A stretch of DNA of 64,000 bases from Grimontia sedimenti (GCF_011045095.1 NZ_JAALDL010000013.1:62001-126000), one strand, 5' to 3'. Counted from the first letter of the stretch, positions 1 to 10,035 are shown. The notes: generated by a model from the sequence alone, not told the origin. Made by a program: numbers and translations.

Positions 1-437
1 CGTCAGGCAAGAAAGAAGTGATTGACTGGCTGCGTCAGCGCTCACGTCCTTACCTGTTCTCGAACTCACTGGCACCAGCGATTGTTTCAGCGTCTATCCG
101 TGTGATTGACCTGCTGGCAGAAAGCGGCGATCTGCGTGACAAACTGTGGGACAACGCCAACCATTTCCGTGCCCGTATGAGCGAAGCTGGCTTTACGCTG
201 GCAGGTGCTGACCATGCCATCATTCCAGTGATGCTGGGTGATGCAAAAGTGGCGGGCGAATTTGCAGAGCGCATGATGAAAGAAGGTATCTACGTGGTAG
301 GTTTCTCCTTCCCTGTGGTACCGAAAGGTCAGGCGCGTATTCGCACCCAAATGTCAGCGGCACACAGCCGTGAGCAACTGGACAAGGCAATCGACGCCTT
401 TATCAAAGTCGGCAAAGACATGGGTCTGATTGGATAA
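1..437 (+). CDS. kbl: 2-amino-3-ketobutyrate CoA ligase (glycine C-acetyltransferase), C-terminal part
   Basis: Cut by the window start; about 145 C-terminal codons are present, read in the frame beginning at base 3. The protein is the PLP enzyme that splits 2-amino-3-oxobutyrate with CoA into glycine and acetyl-CoA, the second step of threonine breakdown after Tdh. The visible part begins with SGKKEVIDWLRQRSRPYLFS, which in this family follows shortly after the PLP lysine, so the catalytic lysine lies outside the window. The fragment contains the small C-terminal domain and runs to a normal end. It is followed after 6 bp by tdh on the same strand, the standard kbl-tdh operon. No sign of damage. 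Confidence 0.96.
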   Translation, partial: SGKKEVIDWLRQRSRPYLFSNSLAPAIVSASIRVIDLLAESGDLRDKLWDNANHFRARMSEAGFTLAGADHAIIPVMLGDAKVAGEFAERMMKEGIYVVGFSFPVVPKGQARIRTQMSAAHSREQLDKAIDAFIKVGKDMGLIG

Positions 438-443
438 GCAACG

Positions 444-1484
444 ATGACGAACAAAATGAAAGCGCTGGCAAAACTGAAAGCAGAACCAGGGATCTGGATG
501 ACAGAAACCGAGCTGCCAGAGCTGGGTCACAATGACCTGCTGATCAAAATCCGTAAAACGGCGATTTGCGGCACTGATGTGCATATTTACAACTGGGATG
601 AATGGTCACAAAAGACCATTCCTGTACCTATGGTTGTTGGGCACGAGTACGTGGGCGAAGTGGTTGGCATCGGCCAGGAAGTGCGTGGTTTTTCCATTGG
701 CGACCGCGTTTCTGGTGAAGGTCACATCACTTGTGGCCACTGTCGTAACTGCCGTGCTGGTCGTACGCACCTTTGCCGCAACACCATTGGTGTGGGCGTA
801 AACCGTGAAGGAGCGTTTGCTGAGTATCTGGTGATCCCAGCATTTAATGCATTCAAAATCCCGGGAGACATTTCAGACGATTTAGCTTCTATCTTCGACC
901 CATTCGGTAACGCGGTTCACACAGCGCTGTCTTTTGATCTTGTTGGTGAAGATGTCCTGATCACCGGTGCTGGCCCAATCGGGATCATGGCGGCAGCAGT
1001 CGCGAAACATGTGGGTGCGCGCCATGTAGTTATCACGGATGTGAACGAATATCGTCTGGATCTTGCCCGCAAGATGGGTGTGACCCGTGCGGTGAATGTG
1101 GCAGAAGAAAAACTGGAAGACGTGATGTCAGAACTTGGCATGCGAGAAGGCTTCGATGTGGGCCTTGAGATGTCCGGTAATCCGTCTGCTTTCAACGGCA
1201 TGCTTCAAACCATGAACCACGGTGGTCGCATTGCGCTGTTGGGTATTCCACCGTCAGACATGGGTATCGACTGGAATCAGGTGATCTTCAAAGGTCTGGT
1301 GATTAAAGGTATCTATGGCCGCGAAATGTTTGAAACCTGGTACAAGATGGCAAGCCTGATCCAATCTGGTCTGGATTTAAGCCCAATCATCACGCACCAC
1401 TACAGTGTGGAAGACTTCCAGAAAGGCTTTGACGTGATTTGCTCTGGGCAGTCGGGTAAAGTTATCCTCGATTGGACCAAGTAA
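444..1484 (+). CDS. tdh: L-threonine 3-dehydrogenase
   Basis: Zinc-dependent medium-chain alcohol dehydrogenase that oxidises L-threonine to 2-amino-3-oxobutyrate with NAD+, feeding Kbl. Seen: the catalytic zinc segment [15 protein letters not shown] with the following GHEYVGEV, the structural-zinc cysteines [15 protein letters not shown], and the nucleotide-binding [10 protein letters not shown]. The length of 346 residues is slightly above the usual 341-343. An in-frame ATG at 456 gives a protein beginning MKALAKLK, which matches the usual N-terminus, so the true start may be 456; 444 is preceded by a weak GGATAAG. Second gene of the kbl-tdh operon, followed at once by a terminator. Confidence 0.97.
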   Translation: MTNKMKALAKLKAEPGIWMTETELPELGHNDLLIKIRKTAICGTDVHIYNWDEWSQKTIPVPMVVGHEYVGEVVGIGQEVRGFSIGDRVSGEGHITCGHCRNCRAGRTHLCRNTIGVGVNREGAFAEYLVIPAFNAFKIPGDISDDLASIFDPFGNAVHTALSFDLVGEDVLITGAGPIGIMAAAVAKHVGARHVVITDVNEYRLDLARKMGVTRAVNVAEEKLEDVMSELGMREGFDVGLEMSGNPSAFNGMLQTMNHGGRIALLGIPPSDMGIDWNQVIFKGLVIKGIYGREMFETWYKMASLIQSGLDLSPIITHHYSVEDFQKGFDVICSGQSGKVILDWTK

Positions 1485-1507
1485 TCGTCGTTAGTTGCTT
1501 GAATTTT

Positions 1508-1532
1508 AAAACCCGCTTCGGCGGGTTTTTTA
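1508..1532 (+). terminator. Rho-independent terminator of kbl-tdh
   Basis: ACCCGC stem, TTCG loop, GCGGGT, then a T-run. It overlaps the stop codon of the converging yibQ gene. Confidence 0.9.
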
Positions 1533-2246
1533 TTGCCTGAGTGCCAGTGAGATTGGCACCAGTTCTACTTCTTTTTGAAGCTCAGGAAGTTGTGCTTGTA
1601 AGGTTTCAAGCGTTACCGGGAAGGGGTGTGCAATCACCACAGCAACACCGCGTCGCTTGGCTTGTTGTACGGCAAGTTTGAGCTGGTTTTCGATAAAGGC
1701 TTCATTGGGGAAATGGTCAAGAAATACATGTCGGCGATTGGTGGCGAGACCATGCTCGCGGGCAATCCGCTGGGCGACGGTTTTTGGCGTGGTGCGGCTA
1801 TCGATAAAGCCAATCTCACGCTCTTCAAGAAGCTCCATGATCCAATGCATGGGCGCCTTATGTTGGGTTAGCAGGCTACCCATATGGTTATTGACAGCTA
1901 CAACTTGCGGAACGCGATACAGTGCCTCTTTCACTGAGCCCTGCATTTCCTTTTTACTCATGGCAAGCGTCAGTGAATTAGGCTCTTGCGGCGTGCCATC
2001 GGGGCTTTGCATCGGAAGGTGAAGCAGGACTTCGCGTTGTTGGCTCAAGGCAGTCAGTGCAACCGCAGTATCGAATTCGGTGAAAGGGATGATGGAAACA
2101 CTGATTTGCGGCGGCAAAGCGGCAATCTCTCTTGGCATCATTTCGTAGCCAAGGTCATCGATAATAAAGGCGATTTTAGGTTTGGCTGCGACGGGCGCAG
2201 CCAGAAAGAGAAGGAGTAAGGTGGTAACAGCAACAATCCTTTGCAT
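1530..2246 (-). CDS. yibQ: Divergent polysaccharide deacetylase family protein (YibQ-like)
   Basis: A 238-residue exported protein of the divergent polysaccharide deacetylase family (DUF610). The N-terminus is a clear signal peptide (MQRIVAVTTLLLLFLAAPVAA then KPK). Family motifs seen: IAFIIDDLGYE near residue 25, LHLPMQSP, NNHMGSLLT and VVIAHPFP near the C-terminus. The fold is NodB-like, but the enzymatic activity of these proteins is not established. It lies 18 bp downstream of envC on the same strand, as in enterics (gpmI-envC-yibQ), which suggests co-expression and a periplasmic role in cell-wall work. The substrate is an open question. Confidence 0.9.
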   Translation of the reverse strand: MQRIVAVTTLLLLFLAAPVAAKPKIAFIIDDLGYEMMPREIAALPPQISVSIIPFTEFDTAVALTALSQQREVLLHLPMQSPDGTPQEPNSLTLAMSKKEMQGSVKEALYRVPQVVAVNNHMGSLLTQHKAPMHWIMELLEEREIGFIDSRTTPKTVAQRIAREHGLATNRRHVFLDHFPNEAFIENQLKLAVQQAKRRGVAVVIAHPFPVTLETLQAQLPELQKEVELVPISLALRQ

Positions 2247-2264
2247 CTGAAACCTACATGGCCT

Positions 2265-3464
2265 TTACCGCGTCAGCCAGGGGCTGGGATTGGTGGCGTT
2301 ACCTTTGCGCCGGATTTCGAAATAAAGCGCCGAAGCATCCTGACCGCCACTGTTTCCGACAAGGGCAATCGGGTCACCGGCTTTGACAGTGTCGCCGACA
2401 TTGCGTAGCAAAGCCTGATTGTAACCGTAGAAGCTCATGTCCCCTTTGCCGTGGTCGACCACCACCATCAAGCCATAACCGCGTAGCCAGTTTGAAAGCA
2501 CCACAGTACCATCGTGTGCGGCTTTGACTTCACTGCCTTCTTTGGCGGCGATGACCATGCCATTCCAGCGTAGTTGTCCGGTTTGTGCGGTGCCGTAGCG
2601 GTGCAAAATTCGCCCTTTCACTGGCCACTGCATCTTGCCTTTGTATTTGCCGAGGCCATCCATTTTAACTTTCGCTTGTTCGGCGGCAATGCGGGCTTGT
2701 TCAGCAGCGCGTTCAAGCTCTACTTTCAGACGCTTTTCGTTATTTCGAAGCTCAGCAAGGTAGCCCTTATCACTGTTGATTTCTCGGCGGATAGCGCCTG
2801 CTGTTTTCTTCTGAGCCTGCTGTTCTTTCTCCAGCTTCGCTTTATCAGCGGCAAGAGAGGCAATCAGTGTCTTTTGTTTTTCGGTTTGCTGTTGCAGGGC
2901 GCGGCGTTTTAACTGTAACTCGGTATCGGTAGCTGCGAGTTCATTGATAGCATCCGTACGAGCTTTGGAGAGTTTCTCTGCATATACCGTCATGCGATCC
3001 ATGTCTGCGGAGTCTTCACCACTTAATAGCGCATTAAGTTGGCTGTGTTGACCTTGTCGGTACTGGCTGTTTAAGAGCTCTTTCAAAAGCTCCATCTGGC
3101 CCAGCTTGAGCTGTTCAAGACGCTGGCTCTCACGGTTTAATGTGGAGATATCTTTTTCGATAACGCTTAAATCAGCATTGGCATTACGCATCTGTGTTGC
3201 GATAGCGGCGATGGATTGCTCTTGTGATTTGAGATTGGATTGCAGCGCGTTGAGCTTTTTCGATTTGGAATTGAGCTGCTGTTCCTGACGGGAGATTTCA
3301 CTTTTCATGCCAGAAAGCTGCTCATCACTGGCGAGAGAAGCTGGGCTGGCAAGTAGACACAACAAAACGCCAGCGCTTATGGCACTAGCGCGCAACAGTT
3401 TTAAATGGCGCAACGTTCTTCCCTTCATGGCAGGCAGTATATCAAGCCGATCTGGAGTTGGCAT
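2265..3464 (-). CDS. envC: Murein hydrolase activator EnvC
   Basis: Periplasmic activator of the amidases AmiA/AmiB at the division septum. Order of parts: signal sequence with core ISAGVLLCLLASPASLAS, a long coiled coil rich in Q/E/K/L (about residues 48-265), then a LytM/M23 domain (about 285-399). The M23 active site is degenerate: where active enzymes have a histidine after DHG.G...Y this one has YGYNQ, and the usual HLHFE is ALYFEIR. It should therefore bind and activate, not cut. The first methionine has a weak AGGCAGAG upstream; an in-frame ATG at 3428 (MKGRTLRHLK) gives a more typical signal peptide and is a real alternative. Lies between gpmI and yibQ. Confidence 0.95.
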   Translation of the reverse strand: MPTPDRLDILPAMKGRTLRHLKLLRASAISAGVLLCLLASPASLASDEQLSGMKSEISRQEQQLNSKSKKLNALQSNLKSQEQSIAAIATQMRNANADLSVIEKDISTLNRESQRLEQLKLGQMELLKELLNSQYRQGQHSQLNALLSGEDSADMDRMTVYAEKLSKARTDAINELAATDTELQLKRRALQQQTEKQKTLIASLAADKAKLEKEQQAQKKTAGAIRREINSDKGYLAELRNNEKRLKVELERAAEQARIAAEQAKVKMDGLGKYKGKMQWPVKGRILHRYGTAQTGQLRWNGMVIAAKEGSEVKAAHDGTVVLSNWLRGYGLMVVVDHGKGDMSFYGYNQALLRNVGDTVKAGDPIALVGNSGGQDASALYFEIRRKGNATNPSPWLTR

Positions 3465-3564
3465 TACTCTGCCTGTCTCAGCATCGCAAGTTCGAGAATA
3501 AAATCGGTGAAGTTTACTTCCTCTATTTTAAGAGAAAATAAGGAAGTGAGTTGTCAGAATTGCA

Positions 3565-3597
3565 TAAAAAAAACGCGCTCCGAAGAGCGCGTTTTTC
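3565..3597 (-). terminator. Terminator downstream of gpmI
   Basis: Stem ACGCGCTC/GAGCGCGT with a TTCG-type loop, followed on the minus strand by eight T. It separates gpmI from envC, so envC probably depends on readthrough or its own promoter. Confidence 0.88.
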
Positions 3598-3618
3598 ATC
3601 ACTGAAGAGTGTAGCTAA

Positions 3619-5157
3619 TTACTTAGCTACGAACAGTGGTTTACCGGTCATGTCAGCTGGCGCTTCAACACCGGTCAGTGCCAGCATAGTCGGAGCCAGG
3701 TCAGACAGTTTACCGCCGTCAACCAGCTCGATATCTTTGCTGCCCGCATAAATCAGTGGTACTGGCAGATTAGTGTGCGCAGTGTGGATACCACCGGTTG
3801 TTGGGTCAACCATCATTTCCGCGTTACCGTGGTCAGCAGTGATCAGCAATTGACCATCAACTTCTTTGATCGCTTCAACAACACGGCCAATGCAGTGGTC
3901 GATAGCTTCAACGGCTTTAACTGCTGCATCGTAAACGCCAGTGTGGCCAACCATGTCACAGTTGGGGTAGTTACAGATGATTTGGTCGAACTTCCCGCTC
4001 TTGATCGCGTCAACCAGCTTGTCAGTCAGCTCTTCAGAGCTCATTTCTGGTTGCAGGTCGTAAGTTGCGACTTTCGGAGAAGCAACCAGAGCACGCTCTT
4101 CGCCTTCGAATACGGATTCAACACCGCCGTTGAAGAAGAAAGTGACGTGCGCATATTTTTCCGTTTCAGAAATACGCAGCTGGGTTTTGCCTTGCTTAGA
4201 CAGCCATTCACCCAGAGTGTTAACCAGGTTTTCTGAAGGGTAAGCACATGCGGTGTCGATGTCTGCCGCGTATTCCGTCAGCATCACAAAATCTGCCAGC
4301 TCAGCAACCTTGTTACGGGCAAAGCCGTCAAAACCAGGCATGAATGCGCGGGTGATTTGACGCGCGCGGTCTGCACGGAAGTTCATGAAGATCACTGCGT
4401 CGCCGTCGTTGAAAGATGCAACAGGCTGGCCTTCAGTGCGGATTTCAGACGCTTGAACGAATTCATCGTTTTCGTCACGGGCGTAAGCTGCTTCCAGCGC
4501 TTGTACGGCAGAGCCGTAAGTGAATGCACCTTTAGCTTCAACCATCAGGTCGTAAGCTTTTTCTACGCGGTCCCAGTTGTTGTCACGGTCCATGGCGTAG
4601 TAACGACCTACGATAGATGCCGTGCGGCCTTTACCCAGTTTCGCGAACAAGGCATCGAAACGCTCCAGAGACGCTTTCGCGCTGCGAGGTGGGGTGTCAC
4701 GACCGTCCAGGAAGCAGTGCAGGTACACTTCTTCAGCACCACGCTGAACCGCCATTTCAACAGCCGCTGCAATGTGGTCTTCATGGCTGTGAACGCCGCC
4801 TGGAGACATCAGGCCCATGATGTGAACCGCTTTGCCTGCTTTCGCTGCTTTGTCGATAGCACCGGTCAGTACTGGGTTATCGAAAAACTCACCATCTTGG
4901 ATAGCTTTGGTGATTTTAGTCAGGTCCTGGTAAACGATACGGCCTGCACCAATGTTGGTGTGGCCCACTTCTGAGTTACCCATTTGACCGTCTGGCAAAC
5001 CAACATCCATACCTGATGCTGAGATCAGGGTGCTGGTGCCCGCCATCAAGCCATCAAGAACAGGTGTATTCGCGTTAGCAACTGCGTTGTCGCTGTTGTC
5101 TTCGCGGTAACCCCATCCGTCCAGAATAACGAGTGCCAAAGGCTTCTTAGCAGACAT
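3619..5157 (-). CDS. gpmI: 2,3-bisphosphoglycerate-independent phosphoglycerate mutase
   Basis: Glycolytic and gluconeogenic enzyme interconverting 3- and 2-phosphoglycerate in the cytoplasm, a binuclear manganese enzyme of the alkaline phosphatase superfamily. Seen: metal ligand and start [20 protein letters not shown], the phospho-acceptor serine in [15 protein letters not shown] (about residue 62), [19 protein letters not shown], and the late metal-binding motif [12 protein letters not shown]. Length 512 is normal for the family (E. coli GpmM is 514). It heads the gpmI-envC-yibQ set. The start is the only sensible one and is preceded by AAGAGGACACC. Confidence 0.98.
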   Translation of the reverse strand: MSAKKPLALVILDGWGYREDNSDNAVANANTPVLDGLMAGTSTLISASGMDVGLPDGQMGNSEVGHTNIGAGRIVYQDLTKITKAIQDGEFFDNPVLTGAIDKAAKAGKAVHIMGLMSPGGVHSHEDHIAAAVEMAVQRGAEEVYLHCFLDGRDTPPRSAKASLERFDALFAKLGKGRTASIVGRYYAMDRDNNWDRVEKAYDLMVEAKGAFTYGSAVQALEAAYARDENDEFVQASEIRTEGQPVASFNDGDAVIFMNFRADRARQITRAFMPGFDGFARNKVAELADFVMLTEYAADIDTACAYPSENLVNTLGEWLSKQGKTQLRISETEKYAHVTFFFNGGVESVFEGEERALVASPKVATYDLQPEMSSEELTDKLVDAIKSGKFDQIICNYPNCDMVGHTGVYDAAVKAVEAIDHCIGRVVEAIKEVDGQLLITADHGNAEMMVDPTTGGIHTAHTNLPVPLIYAGSKDIELVDGGKLSDLAPTMLALTGVEAPADMTGKPLFVAK

Positions 5158-5604
5158 ACGGTGTCCTCTTTATGTCGATTTCAATATTCGTGAATTAGCG
5201 TAACTTTACTACATTTTATTGGTTAAGCAGTAGGCAAACTTTTTCGCTAAATCTTCAACAAAAACTGTAATGGAGGGTGCCGAGCCTTGCATTTACTGGT
5301 CTGCGCAAGAGTCTTACCTTTTCGAAAGGGTCTCGTTATTGAAGAGCACCAAAGAAAATTTTGTAGTAAGTAAACAGATCAGTCGCTTATCTTTCGCTTC
5401 AACTGGATGAGTTGAGCCGAATACGCCCGGGAATAACATTCTCCTTGTAGGACAGATATTGAGGCGAATGTGACCGATTTCAAGCTTTTTGATCCTGTTG
5501 TCAGTGAGCGGGGGCATGGAAATCCAAGCCCATGCTGTATTTGCACAGTTTGAAGGTTATACTCGGGTTCGATTTTTTGTGCCGACACTTAGTAGAAGCG
5601 AGCC
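5158..5604. other. Intergenic region between divergent gpmI and rhodanese gene
   Basis: This 447-bp gap has no credible gene; the short frames in it have no recognisable product. It must hold the divergent promoters of gpmI and yibN. A small inverted repeat TCAACT-ggatg-AGTTGA lies near 5399-5415. I could not assign a promoter with confidence: TTGCAC at 5541 and TATACT at 5558 are only 11 bp apart. Confidence 0.5.
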
Positions 5605-6045
5605 ATGCAGCAGTTTATTGAATTTGTACAAGCTAACTTGATCTTGTCCCTGGTGTGGGTAGGTCTGGTTGTTGCGCTGATCCTGTCAGTCATCAAACAG
5701 AAAACCGCACTTTATAAAATCATTACGCCAAGCGATGCGACTATCTTGGTTAACCGTGAAAAGGGTGTGTTTGTTGATATCCGTAGCCGCGATGATTACC
5801 GCGCGGGTCATATTGCGGGCGCACTTCACGTTTTGGCGAAAGACATCAAAGCGAATAACGCCGCTGAGATTGAAAAACATAAGTCTGACCCAATCATCTT
5901 GGTGTGTAAGACTGGTCAAACGGCGATTGAAAGCGCAAACGTGCTGGCAAAAGCTGGCTATGAGAACGTGAATGTTCTGAAAGATGGCCTGATCTCGTGG
6001 AATGAGGCGAACCTGCCACTGATCCGCAGCAAGAAGAAAAAGTAA
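5605..6045 (+). CDS. yibN: Membrane-anchored rhodanese-like protein (YibN-like)
   Basis: A 146-residue protein with one N-terminal membrane helix (about residues 13-29, LILSLVWVGLVVALILSVI) followed by a single rhodanese domain (about 38-140). The active-site loop reads CKTGQTAIES, with the catalytic cysteine in ILVCKTG, so sulfurtransferase or persulfide carrier activity is possible; the CDC25-like end motif is absent. The real substrate in the family is not settled. It precedes secB as in E. coli, but the grxC gene that sits between the two in E. coli is missing: only about 100 bp separate yibN and secB here. Confidence 0.9.
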   Translation: MQQFIEFVQANLILSLVWVGLVVALILSVIKQKTALYKIITPSDATILVNREKGVFVDIRSRDDYRAGHIAGALHVLAKDIKANNAAEIEKHKSDPIILVCKTGQTAIESANVLAKAGYENVNVLKDGLISWNEANLPLIRSKKKK

Positions 6046-6144
6046 CCAAAGACGGTTTCTCTATTCTGAAGGCAGCTCAGTGAGCTGCCTGAATCGTTTT
6101 AAAATGCTTGAAAGCATTTGTCTAAATAACAAGGATTTATCACT

Positions 6145-6618
6145 ATGGCTGAAGCAGCAACCAACCCACAAGCGCAACAGAATTTCGCGATTCAACGTAT
6201 CTTCCTGAAAGATGTTTCTTTCGAAGCGCCTAACTCTCCAGAAGTGTTTCAGCAAGAGTGGAACCCAGATGTAAACCTGGATCTGGACACTCAAAGCCGT
6301 GAACTGGGCGAAGGTGTATACGAAGTGATTCTGCGCCTGACTGTGACCGTGAAAAACGGCGACGAGAATGCGTTCCTGTGTGAAGTTCAGCAAGGTGGCA
6401 TCTTCTCTGTAGACGGTATGGAAGCGCCTCAACTTGCACACTGCCTGGGTGCATTCTGCCCGAACATCCTGTTCCCATACGCGCGTGAAACGATTTCTAG
6501 CCTGGTAGTGAAAGGTACCTTCCCACAACTGAACCTGGCACCGGTTAACTTCGATGCGTTGTTCATGAACTACCTGCAAAGCCAACAAGCGCAAGCAAAA
6601 GACGGCGCTGACGCGTAA
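6145..6618 (+). CDS. secB: Protein-export chaperone SecB
   Basis: Cytoplasmic tetrameric chaperone that keeps preproteins unfolded and hands them to SecA. Length 157 is typical. Recognisable family stretches are [17 protein letters not shown], the region with [19 protein letters not shown], and [14 protein letters not shown] near residue 110. The start is ATG with a good AACAAGGATTT upstream. An imperfect inverted repeat AGGCAGCTCA-G-TGAGCTGCCT stands about 55 bp before the gene but lacks a T-run. Followed after 22 bp by gpsA, so very likely co-transcribed. Confidence 0.97.
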   Translation: MAEAATNPQAQQNFAIQRIFLKDVSFEAPNSPEVFQQEWNPDVNLDLDTQSRELGEGVYEVILRLTVTVKNGDENAFLCEVQQGGIFSVDGMEAPQLAHCLGAFCPNILFPYARETISSLVVKGTFPQLNLAPVNFDALFMNYLQSQQAQAKDGADA

Positions 6619-6640
6619 TAAGCAATTTTAAGGTCGACAC

Positions 6641-7657
6641 ATGACAGATATCGCCAACGCCAATGTAGCAATGACCGTTCTGGGCGCAGGCTCGTACGGT
6701 ACGTCTCTTGCAATCTCACTGGCCCGGAATGGTGCCAATGTGGTGTTGTGGGGGCACGAGCCAGAGCATATGGCACAACTCGAAATTGATCGCTCAAACG
6801 AAGCGTTTCTGCCGGGTGTCGCATTTCCCGACTCACTGATCCTGAGTGCTGATCTTGAAGCATCTATTCAAGCCAGCCGGGATATTCTGGTGGTGGTGCC
6901 AAGCCATGTGTTTGGTCTGGTGCTGGCACAGGTGAAACCGTTCCTTCGTGATGATCAGCGTATCTGCTGGGCGACCAAAGGCCTTGAGCCTGAAACCGGT
7001 CGCCTGTTGCAAGACGTCGCGCGCGAGCAATTGGGTGAGGACGTGCCATTGGCAGTATTGTCTGGCCCAACGTTTGCCAAAGAGCTGGCCGCGGGTTTGC
7101 CGACGGCTATTTCTGTTGCTTCACCAAACGCTGAGTTTCTGGCTGAGCTTCAGGAAAAAGTGCATTGTGCGCGCTCTTTCCGCGTTTACGCCAACAGCGA
7201 CTTTATTGGTATGCAGCTTGGTGGCGCGGTGAAAAACGTTATTGCGATTGGTGCGGGTATGTCGGACGGCATTGGTTTTGGTGCTAACGCACGTACGGCG
7301 CTTATTACCCGAGGTTTGGCAGAGTTGACCCGTTTAGGCGTGGCACTCGGCGCAGAGCGCGAGACTTTCATGGGTATGGCGGGTTTGGGTGATTTGGTAC
7401 TGACCTGTACCGACAACCAATCTCGCAACCGCCGTTTTGGTCTGGCACTGGGCCAAGGTAAAGGCGTTGATGAAGCGCAGTATGAAATTGGTCAGGTGGT
7501 CGAAGGCTACCGTAATACCAAAGAAGTTCGCGCACTGGCAAAACGCACTGGCGTTGAGATGCCGATTGTTGAGCAGATTTTCCAGGTGCTGTATGAAGGC
7601 AAAGATGCCCGACAGGCAGCGCAGGATTTGTTAGCACGTCAACGCACCTCTGAATGA
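6641..7657 (+). CDS. gpsA: Glycerol-3-phosphate dehydrogenase [NAD(P)+]
   Basis: Biosynthetic cytoplasmic enzyme that reduces dihydroxyacetone phosphate to sn-glycerol 3-phosphate for phospholipid synthesis. Seen: N-terminal Rossmann motif [12 protein letters not shown], the substrate-binding segment [14 protein letters not shown], and the catalytic-lysine region [17 protein letters not shown]. Length 338 is normal (E. coli 339). It stands in the conserved secB-gpsA-cysE order, 22 bp after secB, and is closed by a terminator before cysE. Confidence 0.98.
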   Translation: MTDIANANVAMTVLGAGSYGTSLAISLARNGANVVLWGHEPEHMAQLEIDRSNEAFLPGVAFPDSLILSADLEASIQASRDILVVVPSHVFGLVLAQVKPFLRDDQRICWATKGLEPETGRLLQDVAREQLGEDVPLAVLSGPTFAKELAAGLPTAISVASPNAEFLAELQEKVHCARSFRVYANSDFIGMQLGGAVKNVIAIGAGMSDGIGFGANARTALITRGLAELTRLGVALGAERETFMGMAGLGDLVLTCTDNQSRNRRFGLALGQGKGVDEAQYEIGQVVEGYRNTKEVRALAKRTGVEMPIVEQIFQVLYEGKDARQAAQDLLARQRTSE

Positions 7658-7681
7658 TTCTTCCGTTCAGTCGGGTCTAAC

Positions 7682-7712
7682 AAAACGCGGGGCTAAGGTC
7701 TCGCGTTTTTAT
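7682..7712 (+). terminator. Terminator downstream of gpsA
   Basis: AAAACGCG…CGCGTTTT stem with an imperfect apical part, followed by a T-rich tract (TTTTTATTTTT). It implies that cysE has its own promoter. Confidence 0.8.
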
Positions 7713-7883
7713 TTTTGCGACAAACAGCAAGGAGAAGGTCAACCGAGCTGACAGACTGATTGGTAGTGTTGGGTTGTTTGACGTTCTATGTCACACTTAG
7801 GTCAATGTTTCGCCGAAATACCTCACGGAGAAAGAGGTAGCGCAGAAACGCAAAGCAATGTTATGACAGCAGATATGGGTAAA

Positions 7884-8732
7884 ATGATGCAAAGGATGTG
7901 CGGTGAAGGCCGCGATAAAAAATGCCAGCAGGAAAAAGTCTGGAAGGCCATCAAGCTTGAGGCAAAAGAGCACTCAGAGCGTGAACCTATGCTCGCGAGT
8001 TTCTTCCACGCCACCATCATTAAGCATGACTCACTCGGCGGTGCGCTGAGCTATATTCTTGCCAACAAGCTTGCCACCCCTAGCATGCCTGCAATGGCTG
8101 TGCGTGAGGTTATCGAAGAGGCATATGTCGGTGACAAGCGTATTGTTGAATCAGCAGCCTGCGATATTTGTGCGACGGTAGAGCGCGACCCTGCGGTTGA
8201 GCTTTATTCTACGCCATTGCTTTACCTAAAAGGCTTTCATGCACTGCAAGGGTTCCGCGTGGCTAACTGGCTGTGGCATCAAGGCCGCCGTGAATTAGCT
8301 GTGTACCTGCAAAACCAGATTTCTGTGGCGTGTCAGGTGGATGTTCACCCGGCTGCGCGCATTGGTCGCGGTATCATGTTTGACCATGCAACGGGTATCG
8401 TTGTCGGTGAGACGGCTGTGATTGAAGACGATGTCTCCATCCTTCAGGACGTGACCTTAGGCGGTACCGGTAAAGAGTCTGGCGATCGTCACCCGAAAAT
8501 ACGCACTGGTGTCATGATTGGTGCCGGGGCAAAAATCCTTGGCAACATTGAAGTGGGCGAGGGAGCCAAAGTGGCAGCATGCTCAGTGGTGCTTATCCAT
8601 GTGCCGCCGCATACCACGGCAGCGGGCGTACCAGCCAAGATTGTTGGTGCACCAAGCAGCGATAAGCCTTCGTTCGACATGGATCAGAAGTTCAAGTGCG
8701 GACAGAGTTTTAATGAAGGCGATGGCATTTAA
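7884..8732 (+). CDS. cysE: Serine O-acetyltransferase
   Basis: Acetylates L-serine with acetyl-CoA, the committed step of cysteine synthesis. Seen: N-terminal helical domain (EREPMLASFFHATIIKHDSL), then the left-handed beta-helix hexapeptide repeats with VDVHPAARIGRGIMFDHATG (catalytic histidine) and GGTGKESGDRHPKIRTG. The protein ends GDGI; a C-terminal isoleucine is the residue known to insert into CysK in the cysteine synthase complex. The frame is open back to an ATG at 7788, which would add 32 residues. I chose 7884 because it gives about the family length (282 versus 273), but no candidate start has a strong ribosome site. Confidence 0.94.
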   Translation: MMQRMCGEGRDKKCQQEKVWKAIKLEAKEHSEREPMLASFFHATIIKHDSLGGALSYILANKLATPSMPAMAVREVIEEAYVGDKRIVESAACDICATVERDPAVELYSTPLLYLKGFHALQGFRVANWLWHQGRRELAVYLQNQISVACQVDVHPAARIGRGIMFDHATGIVVGETAVIEDDVSILQDVTLGGTGKESGDRHPKIRTGVMIGAGAKILGNIEVGEGAKVAACSVVLIHVPPHTTAAGVPAKIVGAPSSDKPSFDMDQKFKCGQSFNEGDGI

Positions 8733-8768
8733 GCCTTAAGCTTTAGCGCTACTCTGATAGCAGATACA

Positions 8769-8796
8769 AAAACGGAGCCATTTGGCTCCGTTTCTT
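8769..8796. terminator. Bidirectional terminator between cysE and pfkA
   Basis: AACGGAGCC / GGCTCCGTT stem with an ATTT loop; T-rich tracts on both sides serve the converging cysE and pfkA. Confidence 0.88.
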
Positions 8797-8813
8797 TTTC
8801 GACAACCGCTGGA

Positions 8814-9776
8814 TTAGAACAGCTTGGTTGCTACGTCGTACAGATCCTGACGGAATGGACGGCGCATGTTGTCGATAGCATCGATGATGTCGTGGTGAAC
8901 CAGCTCTTCACGCTGAATACCCACACAACGGCCACCTTCGCCCTGCATCAGGAGGTCAACCGCGTAAGCACCCATGCGGGACGCCAGGATACGGTCGAAA
9001 GCACGTGGCTGACCGCCACGCTGGATGTGGCCCAGGATGGTCGCACGGGTTTCACGGCCGGTTTCTGACTCGATGTAAGCTGCCAGCTCGTTAGTGTCCG
9101 TCATCAGCTCAGTAATCGCGATGATGGCGTGCTTCTTACCTTTGTAGATACCTTCTTTGATCTTGGAAACCAGTTGCTCTTTATCCAGACCAATTTCAGG
9201 AGTGATCAAGTACTCACAGCCACCTGCAATCGACGCAGCCAGAGTCAGATCGCCACAGTGGCGGCCCATCACTTCAACGATAGAAATACGCTGGTGAGAA
9301 GAAGACGTGTCACGCAGACGGTCAATTGCTTCAACAACGGTGTTCAGTGCAGTCAGGTAGCCAATGGTGTAGTCAGTACCTGGAATATCGTTGTCGATAG
9401 TGCCCGGCAGACCGATACATGGGAAGCCCATCTCAGTCAGCTTCTTCGCACCCATGTAAGAGCCGTCACCGCCGATCACAACCAGTGCGTCAATGCCGTG
9501 CATCTTCATGTTCTGGATTGCCTGCTCACGCACCTTCTCGTCTTTGAACTCAGGGAAGCGTGCAGAACCCAGGAAAGTACCGCCTTTGTTTATAATGTCT
9601 GACACGCTGGTGCGGTTCAGTTTCTCGATACGATTTTGATGCAGACCCTGATAGCCGTCGTAAATACCGTAAACTTCCAGACCTTCGCTCAATGCGGCGC
9701 GAACAACGCCACGAATCGCTGCATTCATACCCGGGGCGTCACCGCCACTGGTCAAAACACCAATTTTACTAACCAT
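8814..9776 (-). CDS. pfkA: ATP-dependent 6-phosphofructokinase
   Basis: Phosphorylates fructose 6-phosphate, the committed step of glycolysis; allosteric PfkA type. Seen: ATP-binding [27 protein letters not shown], the catalytic [15 protein letters not shown] with the active-site aspartate, [10 protein letters not shown], and the C-terminal [12 protein letters not shown]. Length 320 equals E. coli PfkA. Start preceded by AGAGGGTAACC. It lies downstream of fieF on the same strand, separated by about 260 bp that hold its promoter region; a GTGCCAG…CTGGCAC repeat is visible there near 9904-9926 without a T-run. Confidence 0.98.
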   Translation of the reverse strand: MVSKIGVLTSGGDAPGMNAAIRGVVRAALSEGLEVYGIYDGYQGLHQNRIEKLNRTSVSDIINKGGTFLGSARFPEFKDEKVREQAIQNMKMHGIDALVVIGGDGSYMGAKKLTEMGFPCIGLPGTIDNDIPGTDYTIGYLTALNTVVEAIDRLRDTSSSHQRISIVEVMGRHCGDLTLAASIAGGCEYLITPEIGLDKEQLVSKIKEGIYKGKKHAIIAITELMTDTNELAAYIESETGRETRATILGHIQRGGQPRAFDRILASRMGAYAVDLLMQGEGGRCVGIQREELVHHDIIDAIDNMRRPFRQDLYDVATKLF

Positions 9777-10035
9777 GGTTACCCTCTGACTTTGGGAATT
9801 GAAATTTCAAATCCATTGACTCTATGTTGGCGCTACCATCCCACCCCTGCTTTCCGTTGAAAGTCTTAGCGGGTAACGCGGGTTTGCCTCAACATCCGAG
9901 ACGTGCCAGTTTAGCCTGCTGGCACTTCGTTTGAAACTGTAACTTTCCTACTTATGAAAGACTATTACAATTTTGCTAACGTTTTTCGTTGATAAATATC
10001 AGTAACCGTTGCAAATATTCGTGCGCCAATGTGTA

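Noticed and set aside
1-1484. Possible glycine riboswitch or leader near kbl-tdh
   Set aside because: The upstream part of kbl is outside the window, so nothing can be judged.
4357-4974. A 205-codon frame antisense to gpmI
   Set aside because: Antisense shadow of a well-supported gene, with no ribosome site or family likeness.
5541-5563. TTGCAC and TATACT as a yibN promoter
   Set aside because: The spacer is only 11 bp, far from the usual 16-18.
6071-6091. Inverted repeat AGGCAGCTCA-G-TGAGCTGCCT before secB, considered as a terminator
   Set aside because: No T-run on either side; could be an mRNA structure but evidence is too thin for a terminator.
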